A stretch of DNA of 47,249 nt from positions 1-47,249 of the forward strand of contig PDPU01000006.1 in NCBI GenBank assembly GCA_002746645.1, written 5' to 3'. This DNA comes from Gammaproteobacteria bacterium (GTDB taxonomy: Bacteria > Pseudomonadota > Gammaproteobacteria > Granulosicoccales > Granulosicoccaceae). Position 1 is the first letter of the stretch. Each line of letters begins with the position of its first letter. The notes below the pieces were generated by a model. The model saw only the letters and a program-made list of their open reading frames with translations. It was not told where the DNA came from and searched no databases. Below, piece by piece: positions 35,553 to 43,855 of the stretch. Made by a program: the position numbers and the translations under genes.

Positions 35553-36653
35553 ATGACGCAACAACCCACACATCACATCAGCGTCGATGCCGGCCTTCAG
35601 CAAGGCGCGGTCGAAGCGCTTGACTGCCGGTGTTCCGTCAGTGTCGGAACGTCGCTGGACAATGACGTGGTGATATTGCTGCCCCCATCCCGAACCGGGG
35701 ATGGTCTGCGTTTCACCTTGTGCCAGAAGACGGCGGCGGTTCTCCAGCTCACGGTGCTCGACGGCGAAGCGACCGTCGACGATCAGCCACTGGCGGCGAC
35801 TGAATCGACCAACATGCGTGCCACTGGCAAGGTGCAGTGGAACGGCATCGAACTGAGTGTTTCACGATGTACCGGAGAGCATCTTCCGGAAGCACCTCCG
35901 CAGCGAAACCGCGTAATTGCGCGTGTCACCGAGTTCCTGAACAATACCTTGCAGACGCGTCATCTTACCGATCGCACCTCCTACCAGATGTCTCTGCTGG
36001 CCATGGCAACGGGCAGCGTTCTGCTCTTCTACGCCATTGCCCCCGACCATCTGCGCTTCTGGCAATCAACCGATCTGCCGCCGCCTCTGGAACAACAGGT
36101 AGCCAATCTGGAACTCGACAACGTCAAGGTCGAGTTCGATGCTTCCGGTGCGGCAGACAGAATTGTCGGTCACGTCCAGTCACGCTCGGAATGGATGACG
36201 CTTTCGTCGCTCGTCAGGGAACAATCGGCAGGCCAGGTCGATCTCAATGTACAGATAGACGAAGAATTCGCTGACGATATCGACGACATCTTTCGCGTTC
36301 ACGGCGCCGAAGCCGAGATACAAGTCACCGGCCCCGGCCGGGCAAGCGTGAATTCGAACACTTCGGAAGCCACGCTGGCACAGATTCGCGAAGCGCTCGA
36401 GCGTGACATACCGTCACTGGTCGAACTGGACATCGAGAACACGCCACCGAAAGCGCCTCCACCACGTGTTCGATCCGACCCGGGCAAGACCGTGGAAACG
36501 ATCGTGAGCGGTGAGCCTGCCTATGTACTCACGCGCGATCAGTCGCGTTATTTCGTGGGTTCGACCCTGCCGTCGGGTCACACGATCACCGACATCACGG
36601 ACGGCGAAGTCACCGTTCTTCTGGACGGTGTGAAAAGTACCTTGCAGTTCTGA
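35553..36653 (+). CDS. sctD: T3SS inner-membrane ring protein
   Basis: Outer of the two inner-membrane rings. The 366-residue protein has an N-terminal FHA-like domain (VSVGTSLDNDVVILLPPS onwards), one membrane helix at about residues 149-167 (SLLAMATGSVLLFYAI) and a periplasmic region with ring-building modules (VQSRSEWMTLSSLVREQ and VLTRDQSRYFVGSTLPSGHTITDI). It starts three bases after sctV. Sequence is divergent; topology and position before the needle/rod genes, as in prgH, support the call. Confidence 0.85.
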   Translation: MTQQPTHHISVDAGLQQGAVEALDCRCSVSVGTSLDNDVVILLPPSRTGDGLRFTLCQKTAAVLQLTVLDGEATVDDQPLAATESTNMRATGKVQWNGIELSVSRCTGEHLPEAPPQRNRVIARVTEFLNNTLQTRHLTDRTSYQMSLLAMATGSVLLFYAIAPDHLRFWQSTDLPPPLEQQVANLELDNVKVEFDASGAADRIVGHVQSRSEWMTLSSLVREQSAGQVDLNVQIDEEFADDIDDIFRVHGAEAEIQVTGPGRASVNSNTSEATLAQIREALERDIPSLVELDIENTPPKAPPPRVRSDPGKTVETIVSGEPAYVLTRDQSRYFVGSTLPSGHTITDITDGEVTVLLDGVKSTLQF

Positions 36654-36664
36654 AACACAAGCAC

Positions 36665-36681
36665 AATCATCAACGATGATT
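36665..36681 (+). other. Small stem-loop before the needle candidate
   Basis: AATCATC, three bases, GATGATT forms a perfect 7-bp stem in the sctD-to-needle gap, upstream of the ribosome-binding site GAGGA. It could stabilise or process mRNA to raise expression of the abundant subunit. Weak evidence. Confidence 0.25.
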
Positions 36682-36698
36682 ATCAACGAGGATCAGCA

Positions 36699-37016
36699 AT
36701 GAACAACGACATTACCAATCTCGCCCTGTCAGTGGGAACCAGTGCAACCAACGCAACCAACAGCAGCACGGGCTCCGGCCCCAAGAAGCCGAACAGCTGG
36801 TTCGAAGCCATGGCCGATGCCTGGGGAAGCGCCCTGAACGAGCAGGCCAACCGCATCGTCGAGAAATCCGCCCAGTTGAACGACGGCATGGACAGCCCCG
36901 CCGTGATTACCGAACTGACGGCCGAATCGCTGCGCATGTCTTTTCTGTCGAACAGCTCGCACACCTCGCTGACCAGCGTCGGCACAGCACAGGAGACGCT
37001 CGCGCGCAAGCAATAG
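36699..37016 (+). CDS. Candidate T3SS needle or filament subunit (sctF position)
   Basis: A 105-residue protein with a disordered Ser/Thr/Asn-rich N-terminus and two helices: SWFEAMADAWGSALNEQANRIVEK and LRMSFLSNSSHTSLTSVGTAQETLARKQ. Position between sctD and sctI-sctJ matches prgI in prgHIJK, so a needle role is likely. It is longer than common needles (about 80 residues), and the ending ARKQ and helix pattern are those of EspA-type filaments. The first helix aligns with the EspA-like protein encoded at 31018-31680. GAGGA precedes the ATG. Confidence 0.6.
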   Translation: MNNDITNLALSVGTSATNATNSSTGSGPKKPNSWFEAMADAWGSALNEQANRIVEKSAQLNDGMDSPAVITELTAESLRMSFLSNSSHTSLTSVGTAQETLARKQ

Positions 37017-37054
37017 GCGCAACAAACACCATACGCATCATAGGGAGATTCATC

Positions 37055-37447
37055 ATGATCCAGGCAACGATTCCCGTGCCACCCGAAGCGGTCACCGAAA
37101 ACGACGTCGGCGGCAACAGCATGCCGATGGCCTACGATGCCTCACTGACCGATATCGTCGCATTCGAAGACAGCATTGCCCTGGCTGAAGCAAAGGTACC
37201 AACGGTTGATTCGGTATCCGAAGTGGCCAAGGCAGTATTCGAACCACTCGATTTCATCAATCAGGAGGCAACCTCACTGGCCGATTTCGCCAACGCGGCA
37301 ATCGAGTCGGACGACACGCTCTCTCCTGCAGAGATCGTCAAACTGACCGTACGGAGTCAGGAATTCATGTTCCACAGCCAGCTGACCGCCAACATCGCCA
37401 ACCGTACGGCCGACGGCGTCCAGCAACTCTTCAGACAGCAGAGCTGA
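37055..37447 (+). CDS. sctI: T3SS inner rod protein
   Basis: Builds the inner rod or the junction that anchors the needle. The 130-residue protein has the conserved C-terminus LSPAEIVKLTVRSQEFMFHSQLTANIANRTADGVQQLFRQQS, typical of the YscI/HrpB/MxiI family. The N-terminal half is variable. It lies between the needle candidate and sctJ. Confidence 0.9.
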   Translation: MIQATIPVPPEAVTENDVGGNSMPMAYDASLTDIVAFEDSIALAEAKVPTVDSVSEVAKAVFEPLDFINQEATSLADFANAAIESDDTLSPAEIVKLTVRSQEFMFHSQLTANIANRTADGVQQLFRQQS

Positions 37448-37450
37448 GCC

Positions 37451-38320
37451 ATGAACCTGCGCCTCCTTCCCCTGCTGCTTGTTGCCCTGCTGCTGGTCGG
37501 CTGTCGTCAGCAGGTACTCTATTCCGATCTCACCGAACAGGAAGCCAACGAGATCATGGCACTCCTCTATGCAGCCGACCTTCCGGCCAGCAAGGTAGCG
37601 GTGAAGGGCGGGAACTATCGAGTGGATACCAGCCGTGAGACCTTCTCGGAAGCCATGACGCTGCTGCAGGCCAATGGCCTGCCGCGAGAGCGTTTCGACA
37701 GCCTCGGAAAGGTATTTGCCAAGGAAGGTTTCGTTTCGTCTCCACTCGAAGAACAGGCGCGACTCAACCACGCGCTGTCTCAGGAAATGGCCCACACGCT
37801 CTCCAACATCGATGGCGTACTCATGGCACGTGTGCATCTCGCGGTGCCGGAGCAGGAGCTTCTCGAAGAAAAACCCGTGGCTTCCAGCGCATCCGTGTTC
37901 ATCAAGCACCGTGCCGACGTCGATCTGAGTCAGAGCGTGCCGAAAATGAAGGCCCTGGTGGTCGACGGTGTCGAGAATCTTCCCTATGAAAACGTGACCG
38001 TCAGCCTGTTTCCAGCCGTCACACCAGCCTTGAATCGCGAGCAGGAGCTTGTACCCGGGACGATGGCCCAGCAAACAGCCAGTTTTCCGAACGTCGAACT
38101 GATCACCATCGCCGCGGCGCTGGCGATGCTCACCTTCGGCCTGATCACCTTACGCTACAAATGGCCTTTCAGCCTTGTCAGAAAAGGCAGTGACTCGGGT
38201 ACTTCGAGTGGCGAGGACCTGACAGCTTCGCGCAGCGATGACCCGACGGCTTCGCGCCGCGATGGCCCGGACGCTTCGCGCAGCAGCGACAACACGCTCG
38301 CACCGAAGGAATCCTCATGA
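37451..38320 (+). CDS. sctJ: T3SS inner-membrane ring lipoprotein
   Basis: Inner ring lipoprotein. The 289-residue protein has a lipobox (LLVGC, Cys near residue 18), then VLYSDLTEQEANEIMALLYAADLPA, VDTSRETFSEAMTLLQANGLPRE, LNHALSQEMAHTLSNIDGVLMARVHLAVPEQ and a C-terminal membrane helix (TIAAALAMLTFGLITLRY). After the helix is a tail with three octapeptide units of the type DPTASRRD, a recent 24-bp duplication. Overlaps sctK by four bases. Confidence 0.95.
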   Translation: MNLRLLPLLLVALLLVGCRQQVLYSDLTEQEANEIMALLYAADLPASKVAVKGGNYRVDTSRETFSEAMTLLQANGLPRERFDSLGKVFAKEGFVSSPLEEQARLNHALSQEMAHTLSNIDGVLMARVHLAVPEQELLEEKPVASSASVFIKHRADVDLSQSVPKMKALVVDGVENLPYENVTVSLFPAVTPALNREQELVPGTMAQQTASFPNVELITIAAALAMLTFGLITLRYKWPFSLVRKGSDSGTSSGEDLTASRSDDPTASRRDGPDASRSSDNTLAPKESS

Positions 38321-38886
38321 GTCAGCAGCAAACGGAGCAACTGAAACGCCAGTGGCGCAGCGTCGCCGCGCGCCACATCACGCGTGCCGCATCGCAATCG
38401 ATCAGCGGTATCGACGAAGCCGATCTCATGGCATCGATCAGCCTCGAAGACATCGACACCTTGCCGCACTGGTGCGCACTCGAGGACGAGGAACTGGCCA
38501 CCTGGCAGCACACCACCGGCGCTCTGTTCGTGGCGCCTGCGCTGTTTCGTTCGTTGAACGGCGAGTTCCTTCGCCGAGCCAGAGACACGATAGGCAGTGA
38601 ACTGTTCTCACGCCTGCTCGAGGAAACCAACCTCCCCGACCAAGCACCGAACATGACTGCCGACGACGACCTCGAGCATCTGCTTGAACTTGCCGGCGCA
38701 GGTGTCCTGTCGAGCCTGATTCGCAACGACACTCTGAGAGAACTCTTCGGAACCCGACTCCTCAGCCACGATACGCCATGCCCGACCCTGGAACCGGACG
38801 TGGCCAACGACCTCTACCTGCGCTGTGCCGCCATTCTCACCGATGATGCGCGCAGCGGTGAAACAACGGGCGAAACAACGGCATGA
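38317..38886 (+). CDS. sctK: T3SS sorting-platform protein SctK-like
   Basis: A 189-residue soluble, helical protein located between sctJ and sctL, the position of YscK/PscK/HrpD. Fragments such as WCALEDEELATWQHTTGALFVAPALFRSLNGEFLRRARDTIG look like the family, whose members link the ATPase/SctQ platform to the inner ring. Similarity within SctK is low, so the call depends mainly on position and size. Confidence 0.7.
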   Translation: MSQQQTEQLKRQWRSVAARHITRAASQSISGIDEADLMASISLEDIDTLPHWCALEDEELATWQHTTGALFVAPALFRSLNGEFLRRARDTIGSELFSRLLEETNLPDQAPNMTADDDLEHLLELAGAGVLSSLIRNDTLRELFGTRLLSHDTPCPTLEPDVANDLYLRCAAILTDDARSGETTGETTA

Positions 38887-39491
38887 GCATCATCTGTCTC
38901 GTCGGTACCGACCGATTGACGCTCGCCACCGACCGGCTGGTGTTCGATGCGAACGAAACGGACGCACTTTCCGATGCCGCTGCGCATGCCGAATCGCTCT
39001 CCACACTGCTCGACAGCGAAAACGATCGCATTCGCACAGCCGAAGAGCAGGGTTATCGCGACGGACATGCACGTGGACAGCAGCAAGGGCGTGCCGACAT
39101 CCAGGCGAAACTCACGAGCGAATGGCTCGCCGCCACCGATTCACTGCATGCAGCAACCCGTCAGACGCGAGAGCAGAGTGTCCACCTGGCTCTCGCCATC
39201 GTGAGGCGCATTGCGGGCGAAATCGACGAAACCAGGCTGCTCGCCTCGCTCGCCAGCAAGGCCGCCGAAGATCTGCTGCCGGACGAACAGGCGGAACTGA
39301 GTGTGCATCCCGCCATGCTCGAAGGCGTCGAAAAACGACTGTCGACACTGGCCGGTGTTCCATTTGCGCGCGTGATCGGTGACGACCAGCTCAAGCGCCA
39401 TGATTGCGTCATCCGCACCGCCGAAGGCACGCTTGCAGCCGATCTCGATACCCACCTTCAGGCTCTGGAGAAATACTTCCATGAGCACTGA
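38883..39491 (+). CDS. sctL: T3SS ATPase stator protein
   Basis: Peripheral stalk that regulates the ATPase, homologous to FliH. The 202-residue protein has a charged coiled coil with EEQGYRDGHARGQQQGRADIQAKL and a C-terminal domain with ALAIVRRIAGEIDE and the FliH-like ELSVHPAMLEGVEKRL. It overlaps sctN by 11 bases. Confidence 0.88.
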   Translation: MSIICLVGTDRLTLATDRLVFDANETDALSDAAAHAESLSTLLDSENDRIRTAEEQGYRDGHARGQQQGRADIQAKLTSEWLAATDSLHAATRQTREQSVHLALAIVRRIAGEIDETRLLASLASKAAEDLLPDEQAELSVHPAMLEGVEKRLSTLAGVPFARVIGDDQLKRHDCVIRTAEGTLAADLDTHLQALEKYFHEH

Positions 39492-40842
39492 CGATGGCAT
39501 GGCGGCAACCGGGAACGCGCGCGAGGAATACGAGACGAACATGAGTTCGCTGCTCGCCAGGCTGGAACAGGCCCCCGAAACACTCAGGCGGCAAGGTCAG
39601 GTGGTGCGCGCCTGGGGCACCTCCGTCATCGTGAGCGGACTGTCGGCTGCCATCGGTCAACGCTGCGAGATTCTCTCACCCGACGGCAGCCAGCGACAGA
39701 TCGCCGATGTCGTCGGTATCGAGGAAGGCCATCTGATTCTCTATCCTCTCGGGCTGCTCGACGGTATCTCCAACAAGTCGCGTGTTCAACTCCTCGATGG
39801 CGATCGCAGCCTGCCCTTCCATGATGACATGCTCGGCCGGGTTCTCGATGGCACCGGGCAGGTACTGCAGGGGCCACCGATGTCGGCTCGCGGCATCACG
39901 CGCATACCCATTGCCCGCGATGCACCAGCGCCGCTCGAACGACAGCCGATCAGAAGCTTCTTCGATACCGGCATACGCGCCATCGACGGACTGCTGAGCG
40001 TGGGCGTCGGGCAACGCATCGGCATCTTCGCCACAGCCGGTGGCGGAAAATCCACGTTGCTGTCGATGCTGGCTCGCGCCGGCACCAGTGACGTCTTCGT
40101 GATCGGACTCGTCGGAGAGCGTGGACGTGAAGTGCGCGAGTTCATCGACAGGCACCTCGGCGCAGAAGGCATGCGCCGAGCCGTCGTGGTGGTATCCACC
40201 TCAGACCGACCGGCGATGGAACGAATCTGCGCCGCACAGTACGCCACCGCCATTGCGGAGGCCTTTCGTGACCGTGGACGCAATGTGACGCTGATGATCG
40301 ATTCGATTACCCGCTACGCTCGCGCGCTTCGCGAAGTGGGCCTGTCGATCGGCGAACCACCGGTGCGACGCGGCTTTCCGCCATCGGTATTTGCAGAACT
40401 GCCGAGACTGTTCGAACGCGCCGGCAACAGTCACGAGGGAACCATTACCGCCTTCTATACCGTGCTGGCCGAGGACGACGAGGGTGATGACCCGATTGTC
40501 GAGGAAACCCGCTCCATTCTCGATGGTCACATTTCACTGTCGCGCAAGCTCGGCGAAGCGGGTCACTATCCGGCCATCGACATTCTCGCGAGTACCAGCA
40601 GGTTGTTCACCGAGATCGCTTCAACCGAGCATCAATGGTACGCCAACCGGGTTCGCAAGCTCATCGCCCGTTATCGCGATACCGAGCTTCTGCTGCAACT
40701 GGGTGAATACGAAGCCGGCAGCAATGCCGACATCGACGAAGCCGTGGAGAAACACGAGGCCATCAACGCGTTTCTGCAGCAGGCACACCATGAGCATTCG
40801 TCACGTGACGCTACGCTGCAGGCGTTGGGGGCTCTGGCGTGA
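39481..40842 (+). CDS. sctN: T3SS ATPase
   Basis: Hexameric ATPase that unfolds and detaches substrates from chaperones. The 453-residue protein has Walker A ATAGGGKST (GGGKST at 187-192), VVVVSTSDRPAMERICAAQYATAIAEAFRDRG, the Walker B region NVTLMIDSITRYARALREVGL and GEPPVRRGFPPSVFAELPRLFERAG. The ATG at 39481 overlaps sctL and starts the beta-barrel domain at the usual distance. Confidence 0.97.
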   Translation: MSTDDGMAATGNAREEYETNMSSLLARLEQAPETLRRQGQVVRAWGTSVIVSGLSAAIGQRCEILSPDGSQRQIADVVGIEEGHLILYPLGLLDGISNKSRVQLLDGDRSLPFHDDMLGRVLDGTGQVLQGPPMSARGITRIPIARDAPAPLERQPIRSFFDTGIRAIDGLLSVGVGQRIGIFATAGGGKSTLLSMLARAGTSDVFVIGLVGERGREVREFIDRHLGAEGMRRAVVVVSTSDRPAMERICAAQYATAIAEAFRDRGRNVTLMIDSITRYARALREVGLSIGEPPVRRGFPPSVFAELPRLFERAGNSHEGTITAFYTVLAEDDEGDDPIVEETRSILDGHISLSRKLGEAGHYPAIDILASTSRLFTEIASTEHQWYANRVRKLIARYRDTELLLQLGEYEAGSNADIDEAVEKHEAINAFLQQAHHEHSSRDATLQALGALA

Positions 40843-41330
40843 GTGGAGCCAGACAGGAAGAAGAGAAACGGCTGCAGACCCTGCAGCGCATTCAGTCATT
40901 GCGGGAACGTCGCCTGCAGCAGGCGCTCAGCGCCGCCAGTGCTGCCACCGCCAGGTTCCAGAGCGAAGTGGATGAATACGATGCCCGAATCGCCGCACTT
41001 GCCGAAACGATCGACAGAACCGTCGCTTACCGTGCCGACGCCGAAGTCGAGAACGATCCAGCGACCTACGCCCGCATTCTCGAGCAACGCTACTGGTTCA
41101 ACTACGATCGCGAAAAGGAAACCTTCTATCGAGAGCGGGCTGCAAGCAAGCTTGCCGACAGTCAGAAGGCACTGGCGCAGGCGCGACACGCCCTGCTGCG
41201 CTGCCGCGCGAAAGGAGACCTCCTCAAGGAGCGCTTGCGCGCCACCCGAAAACAGATAGACCGGCAACACGAGTCGAAACAGGCCGATGAGGCACTTTCG
41301 ACCACGATGATCAGGGAGAGACTTTCATGA
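40839..41330 (+). CDS. sctO: T3SS central stalk protein
   Basis: A 163-residue, almost wholly coiled-coil protein after sctN, as YscO/FliJ/InvI, which sits in the ATPase pore. Seen: RIQSLRERRLQQALSAASAATARFQSEVDEYDARIAALAETID and further heptads. Starts at GTG 40839, overlapping the sctN stop. Sequence alone is not diagnostic; size, coiled coil and position are. Confidence 0.82.
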   Translation: MSGARQEEEKRLQTLQRIQSLRERRLQQALSAASAATARFQSEVDEYDARIAALAETIDRTVAYRADAEVENDPATYARILEQRYWFNYDREKETFYRERAASKLADSQKALAQARHALLRCRAKGDLLKERLRATRKQIDRQHESKQADEALSTTMIRERLS

Positions 41331-41962
41331 TCAACACCACCGACATGACGACTTCCGTTTCGCGGCCGACGGAAACCAGCAGACGCCCCCTGTCCAGACC
41401 TGATGACGGCAGTCGGAACGACGACTTCGACGCCGCGATGAAACGCGCGGAGCAGAAACACTCCGACCGGGATGGGGACATGGCGGGTTTGCGGCGCGAC
41501 GGCAGTGCGGATTCCCTCGCCACCGGTGCGGCCCGGGCAGAGTCGGTCATGGCCGATGACGAATCGAGTTCGGCAGCGAGCGTCTCTGCCGAAACGATGA
41601 AACAGGACACTCAGCTTCTGCCGCTGACCGTCAGTCTCGCCGATTCTGCTCAACAGCCCACTGCCGAAACAGCGACTTCGGCAAGGGCCCATACCATGGC
41701 ACCGGTCATCTCCACCGCGGTGGAAGCCATGATACGCGAGGTCTCCAATCGCATCCGCCTGAGCGACGAACGCCGCTGGACGCTGCGGCTCGAAGGCGTC
41801 GGCAAGAACGCCATGCTCATCGATGTCGCCAGGGAAGACGGCACATGGATGGTGAAGGTGGCCGACGATTCGAACGAAAGGCACGAGTACGGCGACGACC
41901 TTGTCGGCAAGCTTCGCGAACGACTCGAAAACCTTGACGCCGATGTTCTCTACCGCGACTGA
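41327..41962 (+). CDS. sctP: T3SS needle-length regulator (SctP/FliK-like)
   Basis: A 211-residue protein with a disordered, Ser/Thr/Asp-rich N-terminal 110 residues and a compact C-terminal domain (IRLSDERRWTLRLEGVGKNAMLIDVAREDGTWMVKV) resembling the specificity-switch domain of FliK/YscP/HrpP. It overlaps sctO by four bases. It is shorter than many molecular rulers, which would fit a short needle if the ruler model applies. Confidence 0.75.
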   Translation: MINTTDMTTSVSRPTETSRRPLSRPDDGSRNDDFDAAMKRAEQKHSDRDGDMAGLRRDGSADSLATGAARAESVMADDESSSAASVSAETMKQDTQLLPLTVSLADSAQQPTAETATSARAHTMAPVISTAVEAMIREVSNRIRLSDERRWTLRLEGVGKNAMLIDVAREDGTWMVKVADDSNERHEYGDDLVGKLRERLENLDADVLYRD

Positions 41963-41984
41963 ATGGCCGAAGGACTACGCAAGG

Positions 41985-43169
41985 ATGAACCAGCCGAGGG
42001 CACAATCACGCAGCCGCTCTCTGCCGATGGAATCACTCACCCGCATTCTCGATGACGAACGCGTCTACGCCGCACTGATCGACCCGGATACACTTGAACT
42101 CATCTGGATTTCCGAACAGTGCCGAGCAGCGAATCTGTCACGGCGGGTCGGAGATCGCCTCGACAGGGCGGATCCGCTTGCCGGATTGCTCGACAGCCTG
42201 AGCAGCAAGACAAGTCATGCAAGGAGTGTTCGCCTGCAGTCCGCGATGTTCAAGGCTCAACCCACCGACGAAGCCTGCCCCACCGAGCCCGAAGTCGAAC
42301 ACGTCGACGAGTCCGTGGCCGAATCGGTGTCGGCCGAACGCATCTGCGACGATCGCATCCTGATTCGCTGGCGCAATCCCGACAGGCTCGGCGCCTACTA
42401 TCGGCATTTCATGGCCGAACGCGAGCGACTCTTCAGTGTGTCGCACTCGTTGACCGTGAACGAGATGGCAACCACCCTTGCTCACGAACTCAACCAGCCG
42501 ATCGGCACCACCCTCAATATCATCAACGGTTGTCGCAGACGGCTCGAACGTGGCGACACGGATCCGGAAGCTCTCTGTGAAGGACTGACTCTCGCCAGTC
42601 GGCAATCGGAATTTGCGGCAGAGATCATCGCCCGTATCCGCAATTTCACCGCCGCGCGACAACCCGCAGTTGTCGCGGTCGACATTCGCGATGTCGTTCG
42701 GGATGCGCTGGCACTGCTTGACTGGGTGGTTGAATCCGAACGCATCGACGTCAGACTGAACACGAGCAACGAGCCGTTGATGGTTCGTTGCGATCGCACC
42801 ATGCTCCAGCAGGTTCTCATCAATCTCTGCCGCAACGGCATCGAAGCCATGCGTGACAATGCCGATGGCGAGCGTCGTGTGCTCGGCGTCGTGGTGTTGC
42901 GCTCGGAAGACGGCATTCTGATCGATATCGAAGACCACGGTCACGGGCTGGGTGCGAAAGGCTGTGACGCACTGTTCACCCCGTTTCGTACCGACAAGCC
43001 CGATGGCATGGGCGTCGGATTGAACATCTGCCGCTCCTTCGTCGAACTGCATCAGGGCCGGTTCTGGCTCACCACGAACTCGCATCGTGGCTGCACCGCA
43101 CACATTCTGCTGCCGGAGATGCAGTCCGCCGTCTCACCCGAAAACGACCGTGCCGAGGCCATGCCGTGA
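41985..43169 (+). CDS. Cytoplasmic FixL-like sensor histidine kinase
   Basis: A 394-residue kinase without membrane helices. The N-terminus (about 15-60) is PAS-like (VYAALIDPDTLELIWISEQ). The dimerisation box is TLAHELNQPIGTTLNIINGC, with the phosphorylated His at about 167, typical of the FixL/DctB class. N box NLCRNGIEAMRD, G1 DHGHGLG, F box LFTPFRTDKPDGMGVGLNICR follow. No haem-binding motif can be claimed. The ATG at 41985 has GAAGGA ten bases upstream; starts at 41943 and 42027 are alternatives. It sits inside the T3SS operon, coupled to the response regulator, so it likely senses an internal cue and controls secretion genes. Confidence 0.92.
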   Translation: MNQPRAQSRSRSLPMESLTRILDDERVYAALIDPDTLELIWISEQCRAANLSRRVGDRLDRADPLAGLLDSLSSKTSHARSVRLQSAMFKAQPTDEACPTEPEVEHVDESVAESVSAERICDDRILIRWRNPDRLGAYYRHFMAERERLFSVSHSLTVNEMATTLAHELNQPIGTTLNIINGCRRRLERGDTDPEALCEGLTLASRQSEFAAEIIARIRNFTAARQPAVVAVDIRDVVRDALALLDWVVESERIDVRLNTSNEPLMVRCDRTMLQQVLINLCRNGIEAMRDNADGERRVLGVVVLRSEDGILIDIEDHGHGLGAKGCDALFTPFRTDKPDGMGVGLNICRSFVELHQGRFWLTTNSHRGCTAHILLPEMQSAVSPENDRAEAMP

Positions 43170-43855
43170 TGAAGAATGCCATGATCCACGTCGTCGACGA
43201 CAACGACGCCTTCCGCGAATCGCTGGCCTGGTTGCTCAAGAGTGAGGGCTACGACGTCAGCCAGCACGCCGATGCCACATCAGCCATCGAAGGCATCACG
43301 AAGGATACTGCGGCAACGCAGACCAGGCGCTGCCTGCTGCTCGATATTCGCATGCCGGCCATGAGCGGCCTCGATCTTCATGATCAACTCAACACGCGCA
43401 AGCTCGATATTCCGGTGGTGTACATGACCGGCCATGCCGATGTACCGCTGGCCGTCGAGGCGATGAAGAAAGGGGCCATCACCCTGCTTGAAAAGCCACT
43501 GCAGAATGAAACGCTGCTTTCCGCCATATCCGGCGCGCTGGAACGCTCCGCAAGGAATTCCGGCACGAGGCCGCCCGCCGAAACGGGGGCATCTGCCATG
43601 TCGGAAGCGGAACGTGACCATGTCAGGCAACTCCTCGACAGCCTGACGCCACGGGAACACGACGTACTGGAATGTGTGGTCGAAGGCCAGGCGAACAAGG
43701 TACTCGCACACACGCTCGGCATCAGCATCCGTACCGTGGAAATGCACCGTTCGCGTGTGCTGAAGAAACTCGAAGTGCACAGCTCACCCGAACTCGTGCG
43801 CAAGGTACTCCTGTATCGGCAAGCCGTACCGTATGCAGAGGAAGCGGAAGCATGA
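43166..43855 (+). CDS. FixJ-family response regulator
   Basis: A 229-residue regulator: receiver domain with the acidic pair (DDND), phosphoacceptor Asp at about 60 in LLLDIRMPAMSG, YMTGHADV and the Lys in LLEKPL; then a LuxR-type helix-turn-helix LTPREHDVLECVVEGQANKVLAHTLGISIRTVEMHRSRVLKKL. It overlaps the kinase gene (GTG at 43166 or ATG at 43169) and sctQ. It is the only DNA-binding protein in the locus, hence the prime candidate to bind the TACGTA-type sites at 24.6, 27.4 and 31.8 kb. Confidence 0.94.
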   Translation: MMKNAMIHVVDDNDAFRESLAWLLKSEGYDVSQHADATSAIEGITKDTAATQTRRCLLLDIRMPAMSGLDLHDQLNTRKLDIPVVYMTGHADVPLAVEAMKKGAITLLEKPLQNETLLSAISGALERSARNSGTRPPAETGASAMSEAERDHVRQLLDSLTPREHDVLECVVEGQANKVLAHTLGISIRTVEMHRSRVLKKLEVHSSPELVRKVLLYRQAVPYAEEAEA

